Positions 45,116 to 56,953 of a stretch of DNA of 64,000 nucleotides are shown here, in pieces; the stretch's first letter is position 1; each line of letters begins with the position of its first letter. This stretch comes from Darksidea phi (lineage: Eukaryota; Ascomycota; Dothideomycetes; Pleosporales; Lentitheciaceae): the NCBI GenBank assembly GCA_030770425.1, contig JASJFT010000071.1, positions 1 to 64,000 of the forward strand, read 5' to 3'. The notes under the pieces are model-generated. The model saw only the letters and a list, made by a program, of their open reading frames with translations, searched no databases and was not told the origin of the DNA. The translations under genes were made by a program, and so were the position numbers.

Positions 45116-46747
45116 GATGTTGAGTGTAAAAGATGGAACAGTAAAGCTATAAGCAGATAGCGGAACTGGTAGAGGGTTGAATGAATGAAGCTTCAAAGAG
45201 AATGAAGAGAAGTATATACGCTCGGAAGATGTCGGAGACGAAATATTATGTCTGCAAGGTGAGCAGCGATCTACGCGCGAATGAGAGTAAAAACAGCGTC
45301 AGGGTCTACCGGGACCGTTGGATTAGAAAGAAAGGGTAAGACCGGAAAATGCCCTAGCTTCTTAAACGAAAGGAGGCTGAGAGATGAGGAAGCGGTAAGA
45401 AAGAAAGCTGAATGGGCTTTACCCAGGCGTAGTTATACCAGCCCAGATGTTCTAGTCAGCGTGCGCCTCTACGCCACCCCTGGCATATCCTCCGGACGTT
45501 GCGAGCCAAGTCATACGTATAAGCCTCCGTATAGCGGCTCGAAGCTATGAAGGGGGAGTGTTCCTGGTTCTGGGGGATGCAGTAGCAGCCGCCTGCCTCA
45601 GGCTGGGCGTCCGGAACGTTGCCAAGGTGTTAAGGAGCGAGAATGAGCTTGGGTCTGTTCAAGGTTATTGGCATGTGGTTTCGTTCTGGGCTAAAAGGTC
45701 GTGACAGGTGCTTGGCATGGCTGTGGGAGGAACCGCCCAGGCGCCGCCACTGGCACCAATCGCAACCCAGACCGGACTCGTAAAAGATGTCCGACTTGGT
45801 GTTCCGCCCACGAAGCTACAAAGGGCCAAATCAACGACGGGGCAGCGGGGCTTACTCGACTCGAATGCATCTGAACGCTTTGCACCTTTGCACACCTGTC
45901 GCCTTGGTACGTCCGTAGGGTCCCGCCCCCAGGCCGCGTTCGCCAACAGGGCCAGATTGCTGTCCTGAAACTGCTCTCGACTGCTTGAAAACGGCTTGGC
46001 ATCTGGGCGGAACCGTCAGTGCGCCTGCGAAGGATTCCACATCCCAGGCATCCACCGTGCTTTTTCTCCGCGTGGTGCCGGAGCCCCAGGCGACGTCGTC
46101 ACCCCTCCAGAGGAGTGGGCTGATTGCTGTCTGGAGGGCAAGCCCCACGTTTCCAATCCCGCGTCTGGTGCCCATGCGTTCGCCCACAAGCCGGGGGGTC
46201 ACACACTGAGAGAAACAGTAAACCCCTAGAAATCAGGCCACTATCAAACGCGCGCAATAGAGAAGGGGGAGCGTACGGCAAAGCAACCGTGGAAGCGCTT
46301 TGTCTTTGTGTTTGCGCCTCGCGTTTCCTGAGGCGTCGTCGCGTTCCGATGCCTGCTCTCGCGCGGAGTGTTGCTAATGCTACCGGCTCGGCGAGTGCTG
46401 GGCTTTCCTCTGCGGGTTTCCTCTCCGGGCGTTGCGGTGATGAGAGAGCGCCGCCCGCCCGCTTGGCGTGGGAAGATGGCGATGTTCGCAGCCTTCGCCC
46501 AGAAGAGGACGACGTCCGCGGGGGGGGGGGGGGGGGGGGGGGGGGAACCCGGGGGGGCGGGAGACGGGGGGGCCCCGAGAAAATAAGGCCACACGGGGGG
46601 GTGTACCCACAGGGGGCACAAGAGCACCGGGGGGCCCCCGCAAATAAAAATTNNNNNNNNNNAGTAGGGCAAACTGAAGATGACCGGACGACGGGCGTGG
46701 GGGGGTTTGGGGGGGGGGGGGGGGCGCCGCCCGCCCCCCCCCCCCCC

Positions 46748-46785
<38 letters not shown>

Positions 46786-47908
46786 GGGGGGGGGGCATCG
46801 TCGATGGAGAGCGAGTAACGGTCCACCCGGCGCAGTGTTCTCTTGCGGCCGCTCCTAGTTTAGTGCCACCTGTCAGGTGTCAAGCGAACGTGGCTCAACA
46901 CCAGCCCCCTTTCTCACCACATCCCCAAAAACATCCTCATCTTGGCATCCAACAGAGCATTTACCTTCGTTCGTAAATGCCACTCATTTCAGCCATGATC
47001 AATGATAGCAGCATGTCTTGCCAAGCACCCAGCCCAAAGAGCATGACACCAAGTGCGCCTTTAAATCTCCCGGCCGAGAAGCGCAGGCGTCGTTAGTTGA
47101 CGGCGCCCAACTCGGTGGGGGTTTCCTCCACAGCTCCACAGCTCCACAGCCGGCCTTTTATCTCTTCTCGCCTCAATCATACGATGGCGAGCGCAGCCTC
47201 GGCCTTGGTATTCTTGCCTCAAGCAGACCCCTCACCCCTCAACACCACGCCAAGAATCGTGACGCGGCGCAAGACAACCAAAACCGCTCTGGTGTCTCGT
47301 CCATATGACCTTTACATCTCCGCTCTGTGCTCATATTGACGACTGCCAAGGGTCAATATCCTCACGGCACTACGCTAATCACCTTCAACGCCAGCCATCA
47401 GCCTACCAATATCACCACCCCACATCGACATATCCATCATTATCTGCAACGACAACAGACATTAAAAAATATACGCTTTCGATTGCTTCAACTATACTAC
47501 TATAACGATGCTGCAAGCCAACGCAACTAACCCTATACCACCAATAACAACTTGTGTCCTAATCCCCCTCCCTGTTCAAGCAGCGTTTCGACTGAAATCG
47601 GTACGGGGGATGCCCTTGTTATCCTACTACTGTACACACACTCCCCATTACCGCAGGAAGGCCGAAAGACCGAGGCCATTCTAGCCTGCTAAAGAAAACA
47701 CGTCAACATACGCTGAATACAGACCGCAGGCGACCGAAGGGTACCAGATACCGTCTTGAGATGCTCATACCAACGCCGACGCCAATCCCTCTCCAATCCG
47801 GATACGACAAAGAAAGATGATGTTGTGAAAGTATGACCAGGAACATGGAAAAGTGGCGCTGTCTCGAGAAGCGAAAGAGGATAAGCGAAGAAACGGACCG
47901 CAGCGCCA
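45116..47908. other. Gene-free region with assembly gap
   Basis: 2.8 kb without a supported gene. GC-rich from 45600 to 46860, containing the homopolymer and N-gap zone listed separately; pyrimidine/AT-rich from 47000 to 47700. ORFs crossing the gap are artefacts of G/C homopolymers. Confidence 0.55.
46520..46795. other. Poly-G/poly-C runs and 10-N gap
   Basis: A 26-base G run (46520-46545), further G-rich runs, ten N (46653-46662), a 16-base G run ending at 46724, then 34 Cs (46750-46783) followed directly by 12 Gs. Homopolymers of this kind beside a fixed-length N block suggest low-quality contig ends that were joined. Confidence 0.85.
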
Positions 47909-48415
47909 TCAGAGAAAAGGCATTCTCTGCCTGATGGCCGACTTGTTCCGCTTGCGGTCAAAATGTCTCTGCTCGTATGTTCTCGTCGGCGTATCGTCGC
48001 ATTCGATAAACGTGTATTTCGATTTCAGAGTCGCTCCCAGGTCAAGTTGTGTGGTTATCTTCGGTAGCGTGGATTCCCAAATCGCCCGCTTCTCCCTTAA
48101 CTTTCCCTTTCGCTCCTCTGCATCGCCCGCATTCGGCTCGAGCTCCTGGTCAGAGTCCGAATCAACCACGGTTGGATTGCGCATGTCAGCCCGTGTCGAA
48201 GCCGCTCCAGTCGTAGAGCGCGAGAATTCCCTGTTGCCATCTTCACCAAACTCGTCCGAGGTCCTCAACTGCGCGCGCCGAACCTTCTTTATCAGACGAT
48301 GCCGTTCTGGCTCTTCTGCCGATTTGTATTTGTTGATCAAGCCAAAGTACTCCAAGTCCTTTGAAAGCGCCTGCTTCGCGATGATTGGAGAGCCGGCTTC
48401 GGCGCCATCATCACC
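47909..48415 (-). CDS. Alternative C-terminal exon of PPZ or separate ORF
   Basis: 169 codons in the same frame as the PPZ exons, beginning right after a GTGCAG acceptor whose branch point is a perfect TACTAAC. Reads GDDGAEAGSPIIAKQALSKD, LEYFGLINKYKSAEE and ends RNKSAIRQRMPFL. It has no ATG of its own near the start. If joined to the PPZ donor at 48551 it yields a 680-aa phosphatase with a charged, mostly helical tail. If not, it needs an unseen first exon. No family recognised. Confidence 0.5.
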   Translation of the reverse strand, partial: GDDGAEAGSPIIAKQALSKDLEYFGLINKYKSAEEPERHRLIKKVRRAQLRTSDEFGEDGNREFSRSTTGAASTRADMRNPTVVDSDSDQELEPNAGDAEERKGKLREKRAIWESTLPKITTQLDLGATLKSKYTFIECDDTPTRTYEQRHFDRKRNKSAIRQRMPFL

Positions 48416-48433
48416 CTGCACAAGAAAAGCGTG

Positions 48434-50137
48434 TTAGTAACTCTGGGGGTACTGTGCTGCTGGCTGAAACAAAAAAGTCAGTTGAAATCCAAATCATGTA
48501 GATGGCCCTGCAACATTGCGTCCAATGTTAGCCACCCTATCGGTTACGTACTGGTGAGTTCAGCATGTTCTGACGCTTGTTCCTGCTCTTCTTGATATGC
48601 TGCTTCAGCGCGCTGGAGTCTAGAGGCTTCAAAAGCTCGAAGCTGCAGAGCAACTCGGCCGAAACCGACATGACCGCGCCCCAGTTGTCGAATTCACCGC
48701 AGTACTACTTGCGTTAGTAAAAGCCTTGGTAAGACAGAAGTGGGAAGCGTTTACATTGGGCGCCGAGAAGACGGTCACTAGAATGCGGTCGTTGAAGAAC
48801 TCGTACCCATCTTCGACAACCATATGAGCTCTGCAAACAAGATCGAAATCATGCCGTTGTAAAAACTCCATGATGACCTTCTTCCCGAAACAGTAACTAA
48901 CTCCGCGCTCATTTGATTCCCAGTCATTCTCCATGTCGGCTGGGTCGCTCCACAAAAGATCGTTCAGCAGTCCATAGTCCGGAACGTCCGTGGGTCGTGC
49001 AATTTGTCGGATGTCGTCCATATGCGACAGACTTGGAGATAGTCCGCCATGCACGCAGAAGATCTTTTGAGCAACAATAGCAGCAATCGGGAGGGTGTTG
49101 AACGTATCGATAAAGGCTTTCCAGACCTTGATATTGCACCTCCGCTTGCACTCGTCGTAGAAACCGTAGACGCGGGTAACATTGGCGCATTCGTGGTTGC
49201 CGCGCAGGAGGAAGAAGTTCTCTGGAAACTTGAGCTTGTAGCAAAGTAGCAGCAGTATCGTCTCCAAGCTCTGCTTGCCTCGATCTACGTAATCGCCGAG
49301 GAAGAGGTAGTTCGAGTTGGGCGGGAAGCCGCACATTTCGAACATGCGTATCAGGTCAGTATATTGTCCGTGGACGTCGCCAACAATCTTCACTGGCGCA
49401 GCCAACTCAAGGAGCGCCGGCTGGCCGAGGAACACCTCGCGGGCAGCTGTGCAGATGGCCACGATCTCTGCGTTCTTGAGACAGACTGTCTTGGTGACCT
49501 TGCCGGTGTATGCCGCGTCCAGCAGCCGCTGAATCATATCGTCCAAGTCCATAGACTTCAGCGCGCTGATTTCCATGGGCGATCCTGCCCCCTCGTTGGC
49601 CGACGGTGTCTTCTCGACCCTCGGAATGGGTTGGTCCTTTCTTTGGAGGATCGGCTCTCCTGGCTGAGCGGTGCTCAACGGCAAGGGCATTCCGGAGGGA
49701 GGAGTATCTGACACGTGGTCGACCTCGCCCGTTCGCTGCGCTTTGTTCACCGAATCGTGGCCCTTTCCAAGAGGGCCATGCACGGGCGAGGGTGGGGGCT
49801 GCGGGCTTTCAGGCAGCACGTCAGCCTTGGCTGCCGTCTCGATTGCGGCCTCTTGGGCAGACGCGGTTGAGCCCCGCCGGGACCTGTTGCTTTTGCTGTT
49901 CGTTGACCTCGTCGATGCCGCGTCAGACTTGTCTGGTTTGCCATTTGTGTCTACATTGGCCACGGAGTTTCTGGGGCTGTCGGTCTTGCCGGGTATCTTG
50001 GACCGTATCGAGTTGCGGATGGAGCGAGCGGATTCTTTGGTATCTGTCCTATCAAACGAGCGGAAGTTCTCGCGCTCAATGGAAACACCGTCAATGGTGC
50101 CCTTGTCCTTCTTGCTGCTGGACTGCTGGTTGCCCAT
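48434..50137 (-). CDS. ppz1: PPZ-type Ser/Thr protein phosphatase
   Basis: Exons 48755-50137, 48552-48704 and 48434-48463 (1566 nt, 521 aa), ending [15 protein letters not shown]. Starts [13 protein letters not shown], an N-myristoylation consensus. Residues 2-200 are Ser/Asn/Pro-rich and disordered. The PP1-like catalytic domain has [51 protein letters not shown] and [15 protein letters not shown] restored across intron 1. These supply the metal ligands of the two-metal centre. In yeasts PPZ enzymes control salt tolerance, cation fluxes and cell integrity, and are inhibited by HAL3-type proteins. A TAG in the second intron would also give a stop (PVRNR) if the intron were retained. Confidence 0.93.
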
Positions 50138-51773
50138 GCTGGTGGCCGGGGTGCTGCGACAGCGTACAGGTTATGTAGTGTATGCGGATGTAGATGTGTG
50201 GTGTGTGGTGTGGTGCAAGGGCAGTGGTGCTGCTGCAGGTGTCGCAGGATCGATAGCGGGGATAAGCTTCGTGCCTCCCCAAGCGGCCAGTCTCCACCAA
50301 CAAAGGGCAGTCGCGGTGGTGAAGAGTAGGGATACGACTAAGAAGCCCTAAGGGGTTAGGGCGGCCGGTACAGGTGCGAGAGGAAAGCGAGAAAACTAGC
50401 CTCCGTCGGCGCGGGCACTATCTGCTTCGCGGGACACTGACGGTACCAGGCTAGCAGAGGGGCGGGGGCGTCGGGGGACGAGTCGAAGTTCCGCTTGTTA
50501 GCCAGAGCGATGGATGTGCTGCAGCGTGGGAAGGAAGCCGGTTCAAGGAGGGGAGACGGCGGTCATGGAGCTGGTGATGATGATGCTGAGCTCAGGCTCG
50601 ATGGCAGGTGGCGGGGGCGGAGGTTAGCTAGCGGCGTAAGTCGCGATGCGTACGTGTAGGTGCTAGATCGCGCCGCTTGGTTGTGGCGAAGGACGTTTTG
50701 GTGGGTGAATGCAGCCGCCGCAGACCGGTGAGTGGGAAAGTTCTGGGGGAACCGGGCTGGGGAATTGGATCGTCTGACGGTAGCGCGGCCTAGGCTCGTG
50801 AGGGAAAGCTTACAAAGACAGCGAGCGGCGAGCGGCGTGCGACGGGGAACTGCAGTGAGGACGCGGAGGGCGTGGCGGGAGGGGGGAAAGCAGGCTGGCG
50901 ATAGAGTGCGAGTGCGAGTGCGAGCGGTTCACTCGATGAGCGTCACCGGCAGCACAAAGATGGATGCCAAGGCGTTAACCAGGATGTGCGGGTTGGCCAA
51001 CAGCGTTTAGCACAAAGCCGCATCGGCAAGCGTCCACCACAGTATACTGTACAGTGCACGTCTCTGCAGCTAGCTCTGCCGGCATGCACCACGGCAAACA
51101 CAATTCGACAGCACTCGAGTGCTCCCAGATGGCAGCAATTTGAGTTGAAGTAGGTCACGCGCCGCCGGTTCCGAGGCGATCCGCCAGGCATTTGGGTTCA
51201 ATCGTTCCTCCGATGCCGACGTACGCACCACATGCATGCCACGCACCAACCCTCAACAATCGCACATGGTTTACGCCGCAATATATGCAGAGCTGTCCTT
51301 GCTCACATGGGGCCGCGGACCCTTGCTCTGCGTTCTCGTTTCCGTCTGAGCAAACCATGCCGGTTTCTTCATGCAAAAAAAAACTTCCACTGGTCCACGT
51401 TGGGAGCGATTTGCGGCTTGCGGCTTGCGGCCTGCAGCCCAACCACATTGCTCCGACCTCCCAGTACCACTGCTGCGTACCTGCAGGTTACACCAGGGTC
51501 ACGAGGACAATTTCAGCAGAGCATCGTGTGCATTGATTGGTGTATCCAACGCTGTACACAGCTTCCTCGAGTCTCTTGAAGATGCTCAAGATATCCAAGC
51601 CCTTGGCGCTAAGAAAAAAGAACCGACAGTGAGGGCTTGGAACCACTCCAACCGGGAATGGCCACCCTCCTCCAGAAATGCGATTGGCGAACATGTTGGT
51701 GTATATTGGTGCTGCATCCCACACGTGGCCGTGTACCACCGACCTCACCTCATGCGCAATCGGTGCCGCAAGC
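50138..51773. other. Long leader/intergenic region of PPZ gene
   Basis: 1.6 kb upstream of PPZ and downstream of the aldehyde dehydrogenase gene. Short GC-rich ORFs only; nothing supported. The PPZ promoter and probably a long 5' UTR lie here. Confidence 0.4.
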
Positions 51774-53500
51774 CTACAATTTCGTGCCAAGATTGACGTG
51801 AACAGCCTGTTATCGTCAGTAGGGCGTCAGAGCGCCATGTCACGCCACGTACCTTCTTGTGGGTGTAGGCTTCGAGCCCGGCCTCGCCAAGTTCTCGTCC
51901 GATACCGCTCTGCTTCACGCCTCCGAACGGAATACGGAAGTCGGAGTCGTTGCTCGAGTTGATCCAGACCATCCCTGCTTCAATGAGCCTTGCCACACGG
52001 TGGGCCTTGGTAATATCCTGGGTAAACAGTGCAGCCCCCAGGCCATATGTTGTGTCGTTTGCACGCTCGATGGCCTCTTCCTCGGTCTTGAATGAGCTAA
52101 TGGCCACGAATGGACCGAACACCTCTTCGCGGTAGATCTTCATGTCATCCTTCACGTCCGCGAAGATGGTTGGCGAGATGAAGAAGCCCTTCCCGCCTAC
52201 GTCTTTGTAGGCTTCTCCACCCGCCACTAGTTTCGCACCCTCGGACTTGCCAGATTCAATATACGATAGCACACGCTCGAACTGCGTCTTGGTGACTTGG
52301 GGGCCCTGGAAAGTGTCGTCCTTGAACGGATCCCCCACGACCGAAGCCTTGGACACGTAGTCCTTGAATGATTCCACGAATTTGTCGTAGATGCCCTCTT
52401 GCACCAGGATGCGAGACGTAGCCGTGCAGACTTGGCCCTGATTGTACATGATGCCAACATGTGACCATTTAACCGCCTGGTCGAGATCGCAGTCATCGAA
52501 GACTACGAGGGGCGATTTGCCGCCGGTCTCCAGAGTAATGTTCTTCATGTTGACGGCGGCCATTTTCATGATCTCTTTGCCCGTGGCGGTCGAACCAGTG
52601 AAGGCGATCTTGTCAACATCCAAATGCTGGGCGAGTGCTGCACCAGCTTTGCGGCCTTCGCCGTTCAACAAGTTCACAACGCCTGGCGGGAACCCGGCTT
52701 CCTTGATCAGGTTGCCGAGATAGAGGATGGACAGTGGTGTCTGCTCCGCCGCTTTCAGAACGACGGTGTTTCCGGTAGCCAGCGCAGGACCGAGTTTCCA
52801 CGCAGCCATGGCAAGGGGGAAGTTCCAAGGAATGATCTGGCCGCATACACCAAGGGGCTCCCGTAGCGTGTAGGCTAGCTTCACAGTTGAGGTGCCGTTG
52901 ATGACTTGGCCGTGAATCTTATCTGTCCAGCCGGCATAGTACTTGATCGTTCCAATCACCTCGCCGAGATCATCGTTTAGAGAGATCGAGTAGGGTTTGC
53001 CGTTGTCCCAGGTTTCAATTGTCGCCAGAGTCTCCCGGTGCTCTTCAATGAGTCTCGCAAACTTGAAGAGCAGGTCTCCCCGTGCTGTAGCGTCCATGTC
53101 GCGCCATGATGGGTCTTTGAAAGCTTTTCGCGCGGCAGCAACGGCAATGTCGACATCTTCCGGACCGGCAGCATAGACCGAAGCAATCTCGCTCTCGTCG
53201 CTACGCAATGGTCAGCTTCGTCGGTCCGACTGAACAGCTACATGTTCATCCGTACCTGGGGTTGATAGTTGTAATGGTCTCGCCAGACTTGGATGCCACA
53301 AACTCGTTGTTAATAAAGAGACCCCGCGGCTGCTTGTACTTGCGGCCGTTGGGCGCAGTAAGCTCGACGAAGAGATCAGACATGGTGCTGTTACTGAAGC
53401 GCCTTGTGAATGTGCAGCGGCCCAACGTGTAAGTCCTGACGAAGTGAAGGTGTTGTGAGCGAAGAGGGGCTCTCAAGACGCGGGAGTAGAGAGCGGACAT
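51774..53500 (-). CDS. Aldehyde dehydrogenase (NAD(P)+)
   Basis: Three exons: 53256-53500, 51853-53200 and 51774-51806 (1626 nt, 541 aa). It oxidises aldehydes such as acetaldehyde to acids. PWNFPLAMAAWKLGPALATG is the NAD-binding region, FTGSTATGKEI the Rossmann loop, ITLETGGKSP holds the general-base Glu, and YNQGQVCTATSR the nucleophilic Cys. EEVFGPFVAISSF and the terminal AVHVNLGTKL complete the class. The first 39 residues (MSALYSRVLRAPLRSQHLHF onward) are Arg-rich without acidic residues, like a mitochondrial presequence. The internal MSDLFVELTAPNG (ATG at 53383) matches the start of cytosolic fungal enzymes (502 aa). Confidence 0.94.
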
Positions 53501-54645
53501 CCCTTGGCACAATGAGGGGATGGCTATTAGTTATCAAAAGGCCGGGGTCAAAGGTGTGGCAGCGTTCACCGTTGCCGCTTCTCAAGTGGTTGGTCAACCC
53601 CGCGATATGACGCCAGTGGACTTGACAGCCACTTGCCGGATACACATGCCGCATTCGGCCGCGTTCGCAGAGGAAAGCCGACCAGAAGCCATCCTCGGGC
53701 AGCTGGTCTTCCAAATCGATACGTGCATCGCATATTCACGCGTCTTAAGACCGCAAGGACCCAGTAGAAGTTCAATTGAGCGTGAGCACGCGCGAGCAAG
53801 GCGTCCGACGCGTCGGGTGTCCTGCAGCTACCCCGCCATCACTCTGCAGGCGCCCCGAACTTTCTCATCCGGACTACATGCGTAACAATGCATCAACATC
53901 GATTGATTCTCTATCATTTACTAAGGTAATTAATAGGTGGCCGTAAGCAGGCTTACTACATTATCCAGACCTAGCGCCTTTTATACTGATACTAAACCTC
54001 CGTACTCTAGTAATTACTTACGCGAGGTCTCCAAAGCACTGTTTCTGTACGTAGTAGTCTCCCATATAGCGCGCCCGATATGGCCACGCGCGGCAGGCTA
54101 CTACATATATATACCCCCTAGCTGGTGTCGGTAACAGCGACCGCGCGCCAGTGGAAGAGATATAGATTGAAGTTGCCTATGCAGAGTTTCAAGTATGAAG
54201 TTCTACTGTCACAGATTTTTATATGATACCTTGGGCAGGTAGACGTCTGATTGGGTTCTCCTAACCAGAGCCTGGTAGGCTACAGTAGGTTACGGCTCAA
54301 TGCTCTTGGTACCGCCCAACACCACCAATTAGGGCACACGCCACGCCCTCTTTTATATGGCTCGGGCCGTTGTCCTCACAGACATGGCGTGACATAAGCC
54401 TCTGGCAACGACTCGTAAGCGTCGGGCGATGACCGTAAACCCCCTATACGTTTCAAGGTATTCGGGCCGACAACCACCACCATGCGTTAGCTTCTAGAGG
54501 CTAATCCGCGAGTCGGACACACGCGATGATTCTGAGGGCTTTCGAACAACTCACGGACTAGTACTCGTACAGGCGCATCGTACCGCAAACCTCGTATCGA
54601 TCCGCGCTTCCGAGTCACCATCCCAACCGGCATCCCAGACGAGCC
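53501..54645. other. Intergenic, partly AT-rich
   Basis: No gene. Positions 53890-54130 are AT-rich with TA-rich words, perhaps a decayed repeat. Confidence 0.4.
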
Positions 54646-55422
54646 ATGGACATGAACCGTGGCGGCCCGCCCTCCCCCTCCAACCCTCCCCCGGACTCCC
54701 TTATAGACCCCGTCCAATCACTCACGTACTGGAGTTCCGTCTCCGCAGACACCAACGGCATGCTCGGCGGCTACCCGCAGACGTCGCGCATCGACCTCCA
54801 AGCGTCCTCCAACTTCCTCACCAAGCTCCGCAGAAGCAAAGCCCAACAGCCCGCAAAACAACCCTTACCGCCGCTCAACAGGGTCGCTGATTGCGGGGCT
54901 GGTGTCGGTCGGATAACTAAGAACCTTCTGCTCAACATAAGCGCGAAGGTGGATGTTGTGGAGCCGGTGAGGAAGTTCACGGATGAATTGGTGCAGAGTC
55001 TGGGGAGCGGAGAGTGGGCGGGCGATGGCGATGGTAATGGAAAGGAGGGGCGCGGACAGGTCGGAGAGGTAATAAATCTGGGACTGCAGGATTGGAGGCC
55101 CGAGGTTGGTGTGTACGATATTATATGGAACCAGTGGTGTTTGGGACACCTCACGGACGTACAGCTGGTGGAATATTTTAGGCGGTGTAAAGAGGCGTTG
55201 GTTAAGGAAGGGAATGCATGGATCGTAGTCAAGGAGAACATGTCAACAGATATAGAGAAACAAGACATGTTTGACGAAGAAGATTCAAGCGTGACGAGGT
55301 CGGATGAGAAGTTTAGGATGTTGTTCAAAGAAGCAGGGCTGAGAATTGTGAGCACAGAGCTGCAGAGGGGGTTTCCGAAGGGGTTGCTTCCGGTGAGGAT
55401 GTATGCTTTAAAACCGGAATGA
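54646..55422 (+). CDS. TAE1: Alpha-N-terminal protein methyltransferase
   Basis: Single exon, 258 aa. It belongs to the METTL11/NTM1/Tae1 family that methylates the alpha-amino group of proteins beginning (Met-)X-Pro-Lys, such as ribosomal proteins. SLTYWSSVSADTNGMLGGY (~25-43) is the family start. RVADCGAGVGRITKNLLL (~79-96) is the SAM-binding motif I, and VDVVEPVRKFTDEL motif II. IIWNQWCLGHLTDVQLVEYF is the family-specific NQW motif at the catalytic pocket. GNAWIVVKENM and RSDEKFRMLFKEAGLR follow. There is a short Gly/Asp insertion (GDGDGNGKEGRG) after motif II. Full length for the family; it acts in cytosol and nucleus. Confidence 0.93.
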   Translation: MDMNRGGPPSPSNPPPDSLIDPVQSLTYWSSVSADTNGMLGGYPQTSRIDLQASSNFLTKLRRSKAQQPAKQPLPPLNRVADCGAGVGRITKNLLLNISAKVDVVEPVRKFTDELVQSLGSGEWAGDGDGNGKEGRGQVGEVINLGLQDWRPEVGVYDIIWNQWCLGHLTDVQLVEYFRRCKEALVKEGNAWIVVKENMSTDIEKQDMFDEEDSSVTRSDEKFRMLFKEAGLRIVSTELQRGFPKGLLPVRMYALKPE

Positions 55423-55656
55423 GTGTTCAGCGCTCGTGTTCATGGTGGAGTTGGAAGGCCATTATACCCTAGATAGCTTCGAACCTATTTTACCCGCTGC
55501 TGAGCTCCCACTTGGAATGCGGTCGCTCTACCGATCCCCCAAAGCATAGGAGGACAACCTACTCAAAGACCGAAAATCCGCCCAAAATTGGTATCATACC
55601 GACCGTGACGCCGAGTCAATGCAAATTGTGCTCATCGGCTCCATCCGCAAGGCACA
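55423..55656. other. Short convergent spacer
   Basis: Region between the 3' ends of TAE1 and MED8; 3' UTRs only. Confidence 0.4.
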
Positions 55657-56579
55657 CTAGACCATGGCATTCTCATCGTCGTCAGGCTTCTCGCCCAAAC
55701 CTGTGGACATGAACTTCTGTAAGACTTCGAGAGGCATTAGCATGGGTTTCTCCTCTTCTTTCTTGACCAGATCCGCCTTCTTGCCTGCTTCCGGACCGCC
55801 AATCGTCGTATCTTCAGGAGAGCTCGCTTCCGAGGCATCTCCCGACTGCTCACCTGATCCAGAACCCACGTTCCCCATCTCATCTTCCACAATCTCACTA
55901 GCCTCAGCCCAAAGCTTCATAAGCTGATCCTCGTTCAGCGTTCCCTTCTGCCTCTTGAACAACGTCTTGATCGAATCCTTCCCCTCGTCGCCGTCTCCAT
56001 CGCTCTTCTCGTCGTCCTTTGCAGGCTTCTTAGGCTCGATGTTCCAGTCACTGGGCACATGCGCAAACTCCTGAGCCGTGGCGAGACGATCCAAGATCCA
56101 TTTCTCGTCCGGAACATCAGGCTTCTTGCGTAGGATGACGTTGGCGAGGCCAGCCATCTGGGGGTCCTCGATGTTGAAAGGTGCCATCGGGTACGGATGG
56201 AGGGAGCGGAAGGCTTCGGCCATAGCGGGGTCATCGTTCAGCAGGGCTTGAAGAGAATTGAGCGCACCGATGAGGGAGCCGATGCTGAGCCGAATAGCGG
56301 GCCTGTAGGCGGGTTAGTCATGTGATCGACGAAGAACAAAGTTGCGGGAGGGGTATGTTTGAGCCATGATTTTCGACTAACTAAAGAGGACGCGTCGAAA
56401 CAAACCGGTGACAAAGACAGTGGAGAATCCACTTACCAGTCCGGCGGCGCATTAGGATTGGCCTTGAACTTCTCTAGGAGCTTTCCGAGATTGTAGGTGA
56501 GCGGCATCAATTTCTGACGCAGCGCCTCCAAGGTGGCTACATCAGTCTTGGAAAGCTTTCCGGGGACGTTCTGCTCCAT
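55657..56579 (-). CDS. MED8: Mediator subunit MED8
   Basis: Two exons, 56437-56579 and 55657-56302 (789 nt, 262 aa); the join reads NPNAPPDWPAIRLSIGS. The N-terminus MEQNVPGKLSKTDVATLEAL, with helical LRQKLMPLTYNLGKLL, is typical of fungal MED8. The next helices (LIGALNSLQALLNDDPAMAE) and the HPYPMAPFNIEDPQMAGLAN motif complete the head-module domain. The C-terminal half is acidic/Ser-rich and ends with a helix (PLEVLQKFMSTGLGEKPDDD). MED8 bridges MED18/20 and the Mediator head to RNA polymerase II. The intron is 134 bp. Confidence 0.92.
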
Positions 56580-56801
56580 TTCGATTGTGAGCGGCGACTT
56601 TTGTCTCGCAGCTCAGTTGAGGTTGTTGTTGTTTTTGAAGACTATTGGTGTGAAGGATATCGCCTGCTCTAGTGCAGATTGAAGTCTTGGCGAGCTAAAC
56701 TGTTTTCTAATGCGCTAACTCTAAGATTGCCTATTCTGCCTGGGGGAGTTTATATCACGTGATACACCTTGCTACGCAAGCCAATAGATAAGGGCGCTAC
56801 T

Positions 56802-56953
56802 CTACAAGGGGGATCATGAACGGGCGAGCCCGCTTTTGGGTGGCAAAAGGTGTTTTATAAGCGTTTTATTAGTACTATTGGACTAATGAGTAGATGGAAG
56901 AGCGCTTGAAATAGGCCCTGGAGTACTATATTGGACTAACAAGTAGATTCATG
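56802..56953 (+). mobile_element. MITE copy carrying DUF7924 3' codons
   Basis: Begins CTACAAGGGGGATCATGAAC then GGGCGAGCCCGC. The interior has ATAAGCGTTTTATTAG (shared with the 9.6-kb copy). Then AGTAGATGGAAGAGCGCTTG and AAATAGGCCCTGGAGTACTA match the 54-bp unit at 15.97 kb, i.e. DUF7924 C-terminal codons with mutations. A second partial AGTAGAT follows. No clear right-hand inverted end, so the boundary is approximate. It lies about 220 bp upstream of MED8. Confidence 0.6.

Noticed and set aside
46124..46858. Long ORFs on both strands across the N gap
   Set aside because: They consist of poly-Gly and poly-Pro from homopolymers and include undetermined residues.
55480..55560. tRNA-like stretch on the minus strand (CGGTAGAGC and GGTTCGAAGC words)
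   Set aside because: The D- and T-arm words occur, but the T-stem does not pair with a 7-base loop and no 7-bp acceptor stem could be drawn.
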